This document shows positions 7,505-12,975 of a DNA stretch of 12,975 bases, one piece after another. The DNA is from an uncultured Eubacteriales bacterium (GTDB taxonomy: Bacteria; Bacillota; Clostridia; Oscillospirales; CAG-272), in assembly GCA_934477985.1 (NCBI GenBank), contig CAKSOR010000029.1, positions 1 through 12,975 on the forward strand. Reading direction: 5' to 3'. The translations under genes were made by a program, and so were the position numbers. The notes beneath the pieces were generated by a model. It worked only from the letters and a program-made list of their open reading frames with translations, was not told where the DNA came from and searched no databases. Positions within the stretch are counted from its first letter, which is position 1. Each line of letters starts with the position of its first letter.

Positions 7505-7526
7505 TTACCTTTCTTTGTGGTATAAT
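7498..7526 (+). promoter_or_regulatory. Consensus sigma-70 promoter opposing the early operon
   Basis: TTGACA (7498-7503), a 17-nt spacer and TATAAT (7521-7526), with an extended -10 TGG immediately upstream: a full consensus match. It is on the plus strand inside a leftward operon and its -35 overlaps the start codons of the SbcC-like ATPase gene. The predicted transcription start is about 7533. The next hairpin and T-run end the transcript about 50 nt later. Confidence 0.8.
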
Positions 7527-7532
7527 ATTGGT

Positions 7533-7583
7533 GGATACTTATGTCTGCCCGTGCCGGAACTGCCATTCCGCGCGGGCTTTTCT
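7533..7583 (+). ncRNA. Predicted ~50-nt antisense small RNA
   Basis: From the predicted start near 7533, the transcript has about 14 unstructured nucleotides and then a 12-bp hairpin with one bulge (7547-7577). It is antisense to the leader between the 86-residue gene (stop at 7583) and the SbcC-like ATPase, so it could regulate that gene in cis, act in trans, or mainly interfere with leftward transcription. It contains an AUG at 7541 without a Shine-Dalgarno, so a peptide is unlikely. I do not recognise a described RNA family. Confidence 0.6.
7547..7583 (+). terminator. Intrinsic terminator of the antisense RNA
   Basis: GCCCGTGCCGGAA (7547-7559) pairs with TTCCGCGCGGGC (7566-7577) around a 6-nt loop, with one G-U pair and one bulged C, followed directly by TTTTCT. 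Only the plus strand has the T-run, so the terminator points rightwards. Confidence 0.75.
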
Positions 7584-7843
7584 CATGCGCGGATGAGAAG
7601 GACGTCGCCGTCGATGGTATGCTCGACTCTGAACGACGCGCCGGACGGCTTGATTTCCCTGACGGGTACGAAAACCCGGTCGCGTCCTTCGCGGCTCAGA
7701 GCCTGCGAAAGAGCCTCGGCGAGCGTCTGAGCGGTCGCTTGCAGGACCCGGTTCGACTCGCGCAGAGCGTTGATCTCGCGCTCCTGCTTTCTGATGATGT
7801 CGCTCTGGATCGCGTGCATCTTCTCATATGGTATAGTCTGCAT
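7583..7843 (-). CDS. Uncharacterised small coiled-coil phage protein
   Basis: An 86-residue protein of unknown function. Residues about 10-50 form a predicted amphipathic coiled coil (IIRKQEREINALRESNRVLQ, then TAQTLAEALSQALS), followed by a short beta-rich tail (VFVPVREI, SFRVEHTIDGDVLLIRA). The ATG at 7841-7843 has a strong AGGAGGTG 7 nt upstream. Its first 20 nt overlap the end of the upstream gene in another frame, and its ribosome binding site lies inside that gene, so translation is probably coupled. The opposite-strand RNA terminates exactly at its stop codon. Confidence 0.75.
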   Translation of the reverse strand: MQTIPYEKMHAIQSDIIRKQEREINALRESNRVLQATAQTLAEALSQALSREGRDRVFVPVREIKPSGASFRVEHTIDGDVLLIRA

Positions 7844-8081
7844 CTGCTTTCACCTCCTCGATGTATTGCTTGAGAGCCTCGCGCTTCGCGTAGGCTTCTA
7901 AGATTCCGCCGTACGTGCCGTATCCGGGGTGCATTGAGTCGCCCCTCGCGACGCGGCTGTTGTATAGCGCAGACCAGATCATGAGCGAGCGTTCGGCTTC
8001 GGGCTTTGTCAGCTTGCGCGCCCGAAGGCAGGCGAGATAGACGTCGTAGACCTTGTCAAGTCCGGGAATGTTCTTCTCCAT
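7824..8081 (-). CDS. Uncharacterised small phage early protein
   Basis: An 85-residue protein, mostly helical, with no domain I recognise (MEKNIPGLDKVYDVYLACL, then KLTKPEAERSLMIWSALYN and a HPGYGTYGG segment). I chose the ATG at 8079-8081 because AGAGGAG lies just upstream; the longer in-frame start at 8144 would read through the preceding 50-residue gene and has no ribosome binding site. The ribosome binding site and start lie inside the 3' end of the preceding gene (26-nt overlap), and its own 3' end holds the ribosome binding site of the next gene. Confidence 0.7.
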   Translation of the reverse strand: MEKNIPGLDKVYDVYLACLRARKLTKPEAERSLMIWSALYNSRVARGDSMHPGYGTYGGILEAYAKREALKQYIEEVKADADYTI

Positions 8082-8208
8082 CCTTTTTCTCCTCTTTATT
8101 CTCGAGTCCGGTGAAATCGGGGTGCTCTTTAATGTAGCGGACAACCGCCTCGTAGGTCGCCTCGATGAACATTTCCAGCTTGTAGGGGTCGAGCTTGTGA
8201 ATATCCAT
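8056..8208 (-). CDS. Uncharacterised 50-residue phage protein
   Basis: A short leftward gene read directly from the sequence: ATG at 8206-8208, TGA at 8056-8058, product starting MDIHKLDPYKLEMFIEATYE and ending in a charged tail KEEKKDGEEHSRT. AAAGGAG is placed 8 nt upstream of the ATG, and the gap to the BRO-like gene is only 5 nt. The middle looks like one amphipathic helix (LEMFIEATYEAVVRYIKEH). Its tail is read through the ribosome binding site of the next gene. Function unknown. Confidence 0.7.
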   Translation of the reverse strand: MDIHKLDPYKLEMFIEATYEAVVRYIKEHPDFTGLENKEEKKDGEEHSRT

Positions 8209-8213
8209 TTTCT

Positions 8214-8819
8214 TTACTCCTTTACCTTGTACTTCGCTTCGAATTGAAAACGGTCCATGTGCGTGAGGTCGAAGATGTAATCGAGCTTGTCCCGCTGGCT
8301 CTGACCGAGCGGCGCTGTCGGGAAGTAGCGGTTGCAGATGAAGCTTTCAGGAAGTCTGATGCCGTTCTGCTCGCAGAGGGTCTTCGCCATCTCGGCGATT
8401 TCGACCGGGTGACTGCGCTGTGACTCCATGATCTTCCGGAGCGATTCGATGAGTGGGACGAGATCGGCGAGCGTGTGCGGCGAACCGTAGTGTCCGGTCT
8501 TGCGGAGGGCGGGGAGAACTTCGGAGGTTATCCAGCGTTTGAACTCCTTCGCCTTCGGGAGCTTTGAGGAGAGGATGAGACTGTAGAGACCGGATTCGTT
8601 GATGATGACGACGTCCTGAACTCCGCCGGGGGTCTCCATTTTAGAGACCCCTTTGTCCATCTCGTCGACGTGCTTACGAATGGCGTCCGCGGGCTTCGCG
8701 TAGCCGAGCGACTTCGCGACGTCGATTGCCGACGCCCACGGTTCGCCGTCGATCATCAGAGTCCGGACTTTGCCGAACTCGGAGTTCTCGAAGATCTGAA
8801 TCTTGTTTTCGTTTTCCAT
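8214..8819 (-). CDS. BRO-N family antirepressor-like protein
   Basis: A 201-residue protein with an N-terminal BRO-N/Ant domain (about 5-110): FGKVRTLMIDGEPWASAIDVAKSLGY is typical, followed by AIRKHVDEMDKG, the INESGLYSLILSSKLPKAKEFKRW signature and VLPALRKTGHY. The C-terminal half is helical with a segment LPESFICNRYFPTAPLG and no conserved KilA or ANT domain that I recognise. BRO-N domains bind DNA, and in phages the family includes antirepressors that relieve CI-type repression. The start (8817-8819) has AAAGGAG 8 nt upstream. Its place in the early leftward operon fits a role in committing to lytic growth, though the target is unknown. Confidence 0.9.
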   Translation of the reverse strand: MENENKIQIFENSEFGKVRTLMIDGEPWASAIDVAKSLGYAKPADAIRKHVDEMDKGVSKMETPGGVQDVVIINESGLYSLILSSKLPKAKEFKRWITSEVLPALRKTGHYGSPHTLADLVPLIESLRKIMESQRSHPVEIAEMAKTLCEQNGIRLPESFICNRYFPTAPLGQSQRDKLDYIFDLTHMDRFQFEAKYKVKE

Positions 8820-8913
8820 TGTGGTTTCTCCTTTTTGGAATTTCTGCGATTCGTCGGGGTTGTGACCGACGTTCCCGCATTACAGGAGCACTCGGTGCTC
8901 CCTCACTCTGCGA
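8820..8913. repeat. Two inverted repeats upstream of the BRO-like gene
   Basis: This 94-bp gap contains CGTCGG-(8 nt)-CCGACG (8852-8871) and a perfect 8-bp hairpin AGGAGCAC-tcg-GTGCTCCT (8884-8902). Neither is followed by a T-run, so they are not typical terminators. They may be protein-binding sites or an mRNA processing or stability element. No promoter with good boxes is visible. Confidence 0.5.
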
Positions 8914-9108
8914 TCAGATTTTGACTTCCTTATATTCGCTGAACCGATACTTGCCTGTGTCAGGGTTGAGCTCTGCGTAGACCACACAGCACTCACCGTC
9001 CGTCGCCTCCGCCTGATCTCTCGCCATGAGCTTTACCTCACCCATCGTGTCGGCGTAGCCCAAGGTTTCTTTACCCTCGTAAATGTCATAGACTTTGTAC
9101 TTTTTCAT
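8914..9108 (-). CDS. Uncharacterised small phage protein
   Basis: A 64-residue protein (MKKYKVYDIYEGKETLGYADTM near the start, ending FSEYKEVKI) that looks like a compact alpha/beta fold with one helix (about 25-38). No family recognised. The ATG at 9106-9108 was chosen for the AAAGGAGG site just upstream; the in-frame ATG at 9132 lacks one. The gap to the preceding gene is 14 nt, so it belongs to the same operon. Confidence 0.72.
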   Translation of the reverse strand: MKKYKVYDIYEGKETLGYADTMGEVKLMARDQAEATDGECCVVYAELNPDTGKYRFSEYKEVKI

Positions 9109-9122
9109 TTTCGTAGCCTCCT

Positions 9123-9731
9123 TTATCTGCAATACAGCGTAAGCTGTCCGTTGATGTACTCGTATTCGATGCCGTTGACGTCGAATCTGACGTAGTTCCA
9201 GTCGGTCGACTCGTACAGCGGCTCGCGCTCGTAGGTCTCGGCGACTCTCATCCGGCGGTGCTTGTTGACCTCGTAGGTCTCAGCCTTGCGGATGATCTTA
9301 ACCCGCGCGGCGTTGAATCCGAGTTCTTCGGCGATGAAGTTCGCGGCTTCCTCATCGGTCATCGTCTTCGTGAACCTGTCCTCGCGGAGCTTCACGTAGT
9401 CGCGCTGAGTCATCCGCGTCCCGGCGTCCTTGCAGGGCGTCCATTCGAGCTCGGCGTCAAGCTTCGTCTGAAGATCGTTGATTATGTCTGCCTGCCGCGC
9501 GATGCGCTCTTCCATCGCGTCGTGTTCGTGCATTCCGAGTTCGGTCTGCTCTTCGATGAAGCGTTCAACTTCGCGGGTGATCTTCTCGGCGATGCCGTCG
9601 GTGTTCTCGCGGAACGCCTTGCAGAAGGCGTCCTTGTCGCCGTCGAAGTCCATATAGGACTTCTCGATGAACTTGTAGTGCTCGTAGGTCGGGTAGAAAC
9701 CCGTGCGCTCGGTGAATTCTTTGATGGTCAT
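9123..9731 (-). CDS. Uncharacterised phage early protein
   Basis: A 202-residue protein of unknown function. The N-terminal part (FTERTGFYPTYEHYKFIEKSY, then MDFDGDKDAFCKAF) resembles conserved hypothetical proteins of gut Firmicutes phages as I recall them. A coiled coil is likely at about 50-90, and the C-terminal 60 residues are beta-rich and aromatic (RFDVNGIEYEYINGQLTLY). The ATG at 9729-9731 follows AAAGGAG with good spacing; the longer start at 9839 overlaps the upstream gene with no ribosome binding site. No catalytic motif is visible. Confidence 0.75.
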   Translation of the reverse strand: MTIKEFTERTGFYPTYEHYKFIEKSYMDFDGDKDAFCKAFRENTDGIAEKITREVERFIEEQTELGMHEHDAMEERIARQADIINDLQTKLDAELEWTPCKDAGTRMTQRDYVKLREDRFTKTMTDEEAANFIAEELGFNAARVKIIRKAETYEVNKHRRMRVAETYEREPLYESTDWNYVRFDVNGIEYEYINGQLTLYCR

Positions 9732-9745
9732 TTCGTTGTCTCCTT

Positions 9746-10090
9746 TCAAAATCTCTCGACTCTCGCGACGTTCTCGCCATACACGAGCCGTGCCGCTCTG
9801 ATCGCGGGGAACTTCTGGTTCTTGCTGACATAAATCCATCCAGCGGTCTCAGTCATCCTGCCGCCCGCGCGATTCACTCTGCCGGAAAAGGTCTGTACGA
9901 TGTATCTCTTGAGTTCGTCGCGTTTTCTCGTTCCGGTGAAGTCCGCCGAGCCTTCGCCGACCAGCTCTCCGGTCTCTGCGTCGAACTCCTTGTAAGGGAT
10001 CTCGTAGTATCCGGTCTCTTTGGTTTTCCAGTCGGCGTTTCTGATAGTCTTTTCGATTCCGGTGTAAACCCGGATGATGGTTACGGTCAT
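9746..10090 (-). CDS. Uncharacterised phage early protein
   Basis: A 114-residue protein starting MTVTIIRVYTGIEKTIRNA, with predicted mixed alpha/beta content and a basic C-terminal half (RKRDELKRYIV, then SGRVNRAGGRM). No domain is recognised. Its ATG overlaps the stop of the Cro-like gene by 4 nt (ATGA junction, 10087-10090) and has AAAAGGAG upstream within that gene, so both are probably translated together. Confidence 0.72.
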   Translation of the reverse strand: MTVTIIRVYTGIEKTIRNADWKTKETGYYEIPYKEFDAETGELVGEGSADFTGTRKRDELKRYIVQTFSGRVNRAGGRMTETAGWIYVSKNQKFPAIRAARLVYGENVARVERF

Positions 10091-10299
10091 TTTGATTTCT
10101 CCTTTTCGTTTTCGTCTTCATAAAATCTCTGCCACTCGAAGCCGAGCGCGGACGCGATCCGCTTCGCTGTTGAAACCGGAACATTCCGTTGTCCGACTTC
10201 AATCGCGCTGAGGTAGTTCTGCGAAATCCCGGCGGCTTTGGCAAGTTTCGCCTGCGTCATTCCGCGAGCTTTGCGAAGTGCTGTAAGCCAGTTACGCAT
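10087..10299 (-). CDS. Cro-like XRE-family transcriptional regulator
   Basis: A 70-residue protein consisting almost entirely of an XRE helix-turn-helix: TALRKARGMTQAKLAKAAGISQNYLSAIEVGQRNVPVSTAKRIASALG covers all five helices, with QNYLSAIEVG as the recognition helix region. The first gene of the leftward early operon and divergent from the CI-like repressor, it holds the position of Cro. I chose the ATG at 10297-10299; AAAAGGAG lies upstream with a slightly long gap of 12 nt. A TTG at 10330-10332 would add 11 residues and place that Shine-Dalgarno inside the gene, but has no clear site of its own. It probably binds the operators between the two divergent promoters. Confidence 0.85.
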   Translation of the reverse strand: MRNWLTALRKARGMTQAKLAKAAGISQNYLSAIEVGQRNVPVSTAKRIASALGFEWQRFYEDENEKEKSK

Positions 10300-10354
10300 T
10301 TTGCTTTTTATCTCCTTTTCGGATATTTTCAAGATTTTCTCTTGCTTGATTAAG

Positions 10355-10383
10355 ATTATAGCACATTACGTGCTATTTGTCAA
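10355..10383 (-). promoter_or_regulatory. Early leftward promoter (PR-like)
   Basis: Read on the minus strand: TTGACA (10383-10378), 17-nt spacer, TATAAT (10360-10355), with an extended -10 TGC. This is a full consensus match, upstream of the Cro-like gene and the whole leftward operon, with transcription expected to start near 10348. Confidence 0.88.
10358..10376. promoter_or_regulatory. Repressor operator palindrome
   Basis: ATAGCAC-attac-GTGCTAT is a perfect 7-bp inverted repeat with a 5-nt centre, lying almost entirely within the spacer of the leftward promoter and touching its -10. Binding there would block polymerase. It is the best candidate operator for the CI-like and/or Cro-like protein. 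Confidence 0.75.
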
Positions 10384-10423
10384 GCCCTTTTTGAGATATT
10401 TTCAAAATATTTTTTTCGTCCCC

Positions 10424-10452
10424 TTGACTTTTAGCCCAATTTGTGATATTAT
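10424..10452 (+). promoter_or_regulatory. Rightward repressor promoter (PRM-like)
   Basis: TTGACT (10424-10429), 17-nt spacer, TATTAT (10447-10452), with an extended -10 TGA. It lies just upstream of the repressor ribosome binding site AAAGGGAG (10461-10468). Slightly weaker than the leftward promoter. Confidence 0.82.
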
Positions 10453-10476
10453 GATTACAGAAAGGGAGTTTGTGTC

Positions 10477-10950
10477 ATGGAAAGGATTAAAGAATTAAGA
10501 AAGCAACATGGGCTGTCTCAGACAGAACTCGGCAAGATTCTGAACATAGCGCAGAATACACTCAGCGCGTATGAATGCGGGAGACGTGACCCGGATACCG
10601 AAACGCTTTCGGCGATTGCCAAGTATTTCAATGTTACGGTCGACTATCTTCTCGAACGCACCGACACGCCGAAAGCAAAAAAATCCCCCTCGCAGAGCGA
10701 AGGAGATTTTGCCCCGACGATCACCGAGCGGGACGAGATCGACATTTCAAAGCGGTTGAACGCCGTCCTCGAAGACATCGGTTCGACCGGAGAAGCGTTG
10801 ATGTTCGACGGCGAGCCGCTTGAACTCGACGACGAGACGCGCGACGCGCTGATCAAGTCTATCGAAAACTCTATAAGAATGGGCAAGCTGATCGCGAAGC
10901 AGAAATACACACCGAAAAAATACCGGAAGGATTCAAATAATGAAGGCTGA
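10477..10950 (+). CDS. CI-like XRE-family prophage repressor
   Basis: A 157-residue repressor. Residues 1-60 are an XRE helix-turn-helix (IKELRKQHGLSQTELGKIL, then QNTLSAYECGRRDPD as the recognition region, and the ending FNVTVDYLLER typical of the family). A polar linker (about 62-85) precedes a C-terminal helical region (about 88-145) ending in a basic tail. There is no Ser-Lys LexA/CI peptidase domain, so inactivation by RecA-stimulated self-cleavage is unlikely. The ImmA/IrrE protease gene directly after it, overlapping by 11 nt, suggests cleavage by that protease, as for ImmR/ImmA in ICEBs1. It should bind the operator in the leftward promoter. Start supported by AAAGGGAG 8 nt upstream. 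Confidence 0.9.
   Translation: MERIKELRKQHGLSQTELGKILNIAQNTLSAYECGRRDPDTETLSAIAKYFNVTVDYLLERTDTPKAKKSPSQSEGDFAPTITERDEIDISKRLNAVLEDIGSTGEALMFDGEPLELDDETRDALIKSIENSIRMGKLIAKQKYTPKKYRKDSNNEG
10680..10710 (-). terminator. Terminator-like palindrome inside the repressor gene
   Basis: On the minus strand, AAAATCTCCTTCG pairs with CGAGGGGGATTTT around a 5-nt loop (two G-U pairs), and the T-run continues to seven T (10683-10677). On the plus strand the same two positions are C-A mismatches, so the element folds better leftwards. It encodes part of the flexible repressor linker and could stop antisense transcripts heading into the switch; no minus-strand gene upstream is known. Confidence 0.5.
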
Positions 10951-11374
10951 TGCAATCTCCGGCATCGCCGCGAAGCTCGCTGACGAATACAGCCGCGACC
11001 CGTGCTGTATAGCGCGCTCACTCGGAATCATTGTCACCTTTGAGCCGCTATATCAGATAAACGGATTCTATAATACAGCATACAGGCAGAAATTCATACA
11101 TATCAACTCACAGCTTACGCGCCGGGAGCAGAAATTTGTGTGCGCCCACGAACTCGGACACGCCATTCTGCATCCGGACAACAACACGCATTTTCTCCGG
11201 AATCATACCTTGTATCCGATCAGCCGATATGAAAAGGAAGCGACTTACTTCGCGTCATGTTTGCTTATCAGTGACGATGACCTTGCCGAGTACAGACATT
11301 TCACGTATGAACAGCTCGGCAAGATGTTCGGAGTCGACGAGAAAATAGCACGGCTCAGGATTGAGGGACTATAA
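10940..11374 (+). CDS. ImmA/IrrE-family metalloprotease
   Basis: A 144-residue zinc-dependent peptidase of the ImmA/IrrE (COG2856-type) family. HELGH (70-74) supplies two zinc-binding histidines and the catalytic glutamate; KEATYFAS with E100 is the likely third ligand. The N-terminal helix-strand region (DPCCIARSLGIIVTFEPL, YRQKFIHINSQLTRREQKFVCAHE) matches the family. Such proteins relieve repression by cleaving the partner repressor, as ImmA does to ImmR in ICEBs1. The ATG at 10940 overlaps the repressor gene by 11 nt, with GGAAGG about 9 nt upstream, so the pair is co-translated. No fused sensory domain is present. Confidence 0.93.
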   Translation: MKADAISGIAAKLADEYSRDPCCIARSLGIIVTFEPLYQINGFYNTAYRQKFIHINSQLTRREQKFVCAHELGHAILHPDNNTHFLRNHTLYPISRYEKEATYFASCLLISDDDLAEYRHFTYEQLGKMFGVDEKIARLRIEGL

Positions 11375-11397
11375 TAAATACTGGAGGGCATGACTAC

Positions 11398-12975
11398 ATG
11401 AAGAAAAGAAGCGTCGAAAACTATTTCATCATCGGAGGCACGTTCGCTTTCTTCGGCGCGCTGATGATTATTGCCGGATTTGTGATCGAGAAGATCACAC
11501 CGATTCTCATTCCGTTCATCGTCGTCTGGTCTATCGGACTCATCTTACTGTTTCAAGGCATCTCCGCCCTGAAAATGAATAAGCTCATTGAAGCGAAGGG
11601 AGAAACCGAAAAAAAATTCGCCGAGAAACAGGCTGAACTTGATGCGGAACGCGAACAGGATCGCAAGAAGTATATTGACAGCGTCTTTGAGCTTGAATCG
11701 AAGCTCAATGAAATGCAGAAAAAGTATACCGAGAGCGGTTTCGAAGACTACGAAACAGCGCAGAAGAAGCTCGCTGGTATTTCAACTGAGATCGCCGACG
11801 CCATCGAATCAAGGGCGAAAATTCAAGGCGAGATAGATAGTCTCTACGCAGAAGCCGAGAAAGCTGACAAACGAGCAAAGACCGCATCAAACAAAGCCGC
11901 GAAACTCATCGAGCTTTGCAACGCCTTCGCTTCAATGCTGAAAAAGCGCGACGAGATTCCGGACAAATATTTCACCATTCCGAATTTCACCGCCGAGGAG
12001 ATCACCTCACTCTGTCCTTCGGTCGAAATGAAGATTCACAGCATGGACGTTCGCGACCTCCAGAAGGAGTTCCGCGCAAATGACAAGCGTATCGACGAAG
12101 TGACCGAAGCCTACAGAGGACGCTACACCACGAAATCGAATCAGGCAATCTACTCGCTGATGGTCATTGCTCTCCGTGCCGAATTGCAAAATATCCTCTA
12201 TGATCTCAAATACCAGAAGCTTGATCAGGGTATCGACAACGTCAAGGCAATGACCGCGAAATACCTCCAGATAGCCTGCGACGGCAATCAAAGCATCGCG
12301 CCGACAATGGTCAAGTTCATCGGCGAGATCGAATATCTCTTCATCACATCGGTCAAGATCGAATACGACTACTACGTCCGTAAGGAGCAGGCGCGTCAGG
12401 AACAGCTCGCCATCCGCGAGCAGATGCGTCAGGAAGCTGAGGAGCGCAAAGCCCTCGAAGCCGAGCGCAAGAAGGTCGAGCAGGAAGAGCAGAAGTTCAA
12501 GAACCAGATCAATGACGTCAACACAAAGCTCAGTACCGCCGAAGGTTCGGAAGCCGACGAGCTCCGCAAGCGTCTTCTCGAACTCGAAGCCCAGCTTTCG
12601 AACGTCACCGTCAAGAAGGAGAATATCGTCAACCTCCAGAACGGCAAGGCGGGCAATGTTTACATCATCAGCAATCTCGGCTCGTTCGGCGAAAATGTAT
12701 TCAAGATCGGCATGACGAGACGGCTTGACCCGCAGGAGCGCGTTGATGAACTCGGAAGCGCGTCAGTTCCATTCGGGTTCGACGTCCACAGCTTTATCTT
12801 CTCGGACGACGCCGTCGGACTTGAAAACGAATTACATAAGCGTCTGAATGAGAAGCGCGTCAATAAGGTCAATATGCGCAAGGAGTTTTTCAGCGTGTCG
12901 CTCGACGAACTTGAAGCCCTGACGCGCGAGATTTCGCCGACGTCTGAGTTCCGCCGCACAATGGCGGCTGAGGAG
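11398..12975 (+). CDS. Membrane-anchored DUF4041 coiled-coil protein with GIY-YIG (T5orf172/MUG113) domain (partial)
   Basis: At least 526 residues (my translation), open at the right edge. Residues 9-30 and 34-54 are two hydrophobic helices separated by a short turn, so the protein is probably membrane-tethered with both ends in the cytoplasm. Coiled coil fills about 60-170, a DUF4041-like helical domain about 200-335 (TKSNQAIYSLMVIALRAEL is characteristic), and a second, highly charged coiled coil 325-410. A GIY-YIG nuclease-like domain starts at GNVYIISN (419-426), then FKIGMTRR, the likely catalytic arginine in DPQERVDEL, LENELHKRL and KEFF (495-498). GGAGGG lies 9 nt before the ATG. It follows the repressor and protease in the lysogeny operon, suggesting expression in the lysogen. 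Phage exclusion or DNA processing are both possible. Confidence 0.88.
   Translation, partial: MKKRSVENYFIIGGTFAFFGALMIIAGFVIEKITPILIPFIVVWSIGLILLFQGISALKMNKLIEAKGETEKKFAEKQAELDAEREQDRKKYIDSVFELESKLNEMQKKYTESGFEDYETAQKKLAGISTEIADAIESRAKIQGEIDSLYAEAEKADKRAKTASNKAAKLIELCNAFASMLKKRDEIPDKYFTIPNFTAEEITSLCPSVEMKIHSMDVRDLQKEFRANDKRIDEVTEAYRGRYTTKSNQAIYSLMVIALRAELQNILYDLKYQKLDQGIDNVKAMTAKYLQIACDGNQSIAPTMVKFIGEIEYLFITSVKIEYDYYVRKEQARQEQLAIREQMRQEAEERKALEAERKKVEQEEQKFKNQINDVNTKLSTAEGSEADELRKRLLELEAQLSNVTVKKENIVNLQNGKAGNVYIISNLGSFGENVFKIGMTRRLDPQERVDELGSASVPFGFDVHSFIFSDDAVGLENELHKRLNEKRVNKVNMRKEFFSVSLDELEALTREISPTSEFRRTMAAEE

Larger units (their letters stand above)
10322..10405. repeat. GATATTTTCAA direct repeats in the switch region
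   Basis: The 11-bp sequence GATATTTTCAA occurs at 10322-10332 and 10395-10405. The second copy is half of a 15-bp palindrome ATATTTT-c-AAAATAT (10396-10410). They flank the leftward promoter and may be regulator-binding sites distinct from the TAGCAC operator. Confidence 0.45.

Noticed and set aside
7541..7873. Rightward frame beginning inside the predicted small RNA
   Set aside because: The AUG lacks a Shine-Dalgarno, the terminator hairpin falls within its first dozen codons, and the frame runs antisense to a well-supported gene.
11346..11375. Possible promoter (TATAAT at 11370-11375) before the DUF4041 gene
   Set aside because: The -10 match is perfect but there is no -35 at suitable distance or extended -10; the gene is probably served by the repressor operon.
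12007..12959. Minus-strand frames opposite the GIY-YIG protein
   Set aside because: Ser/Arg-rich shadows without ribosome binding sites, antisense to a domain-supported gene.
1..12975. tRNA genes, integrase, transposase or attachment sites
   Set aside because: No cloverleaf, recombinase motif or flanking duplication was seen; integration of the phage cannot be judged from this window.

Overview
The window looks like the early half of a temperate phage or integrated prophage from a fairly GC-rich Firmicutes host, most likely a gut Clostridia (Oscillospiraceae-like) lineage. The evidence is the AAAGGAG-type ribosome binding sites, sigma-70 promoters with extended -10 elements, GC-rich coding DNA with AT-rich control regions, and the gene content and order of gut siphophages. 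The host assignment is inference; there is no integrase, structural gene or host gene to anchor it.

Layout, right to left. A divergent genetic switch lies at about 10300-10476. Rightwards runs a lysogeny operon: an XRE repressor (10477-10950), an ImmA/IrrE-type metalloprotease (10940-11374), and a membrane-anchored coiled-coil DUF4041 protein ending in a GIY-YIG (T5orf172/MUG113) nuclease domain (11398 to beyond the right edge). Leftwards runs the early lytic operon: a Cro-like XRE protein, three uncharacterised small proteins, a BRO-N antirepressor-like protein, and three nested small genes, one of them a 50-residue gene. The replication/recombination block follows: SbcC/RecF-like ATPase, Sak4-like RecA-fold ATPase, DUF669 protein, SF2 helicase, PriCT-2/primase/AAA_25 helicase fusion, and a RusA Holliday-junction nuclease cut by the left edge. 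Most of these genes overlap or are translationally coupled (TAATG, TGATG and ATGA junctions).

How it works, as inferred: the repressor holds the leftward promoter off by binding an operator inside its -35/-10 spacer, and ImmA could cleave the repressor on induction. The early operon then supplies the proteins for origin opening, priming, annealing-type recombination and junction resolution.

Non-coding structure worth attention: (i) a consensus promoter (7498-7526) on the strand opposite the early operon, driving a predicted ~50-nt RNA that ends in an intrinsic terminator; (ii) a GGGACA/TGTCCC repeat field plus a long hairpin between the primase and rusA; (iii) three 10-bp-phased CGTCA repeats beside an AT-rich stretch and a hairpin upstream of the DUF669 gene; (iv) a terminator-like palindrome embedded in the repressor linker.
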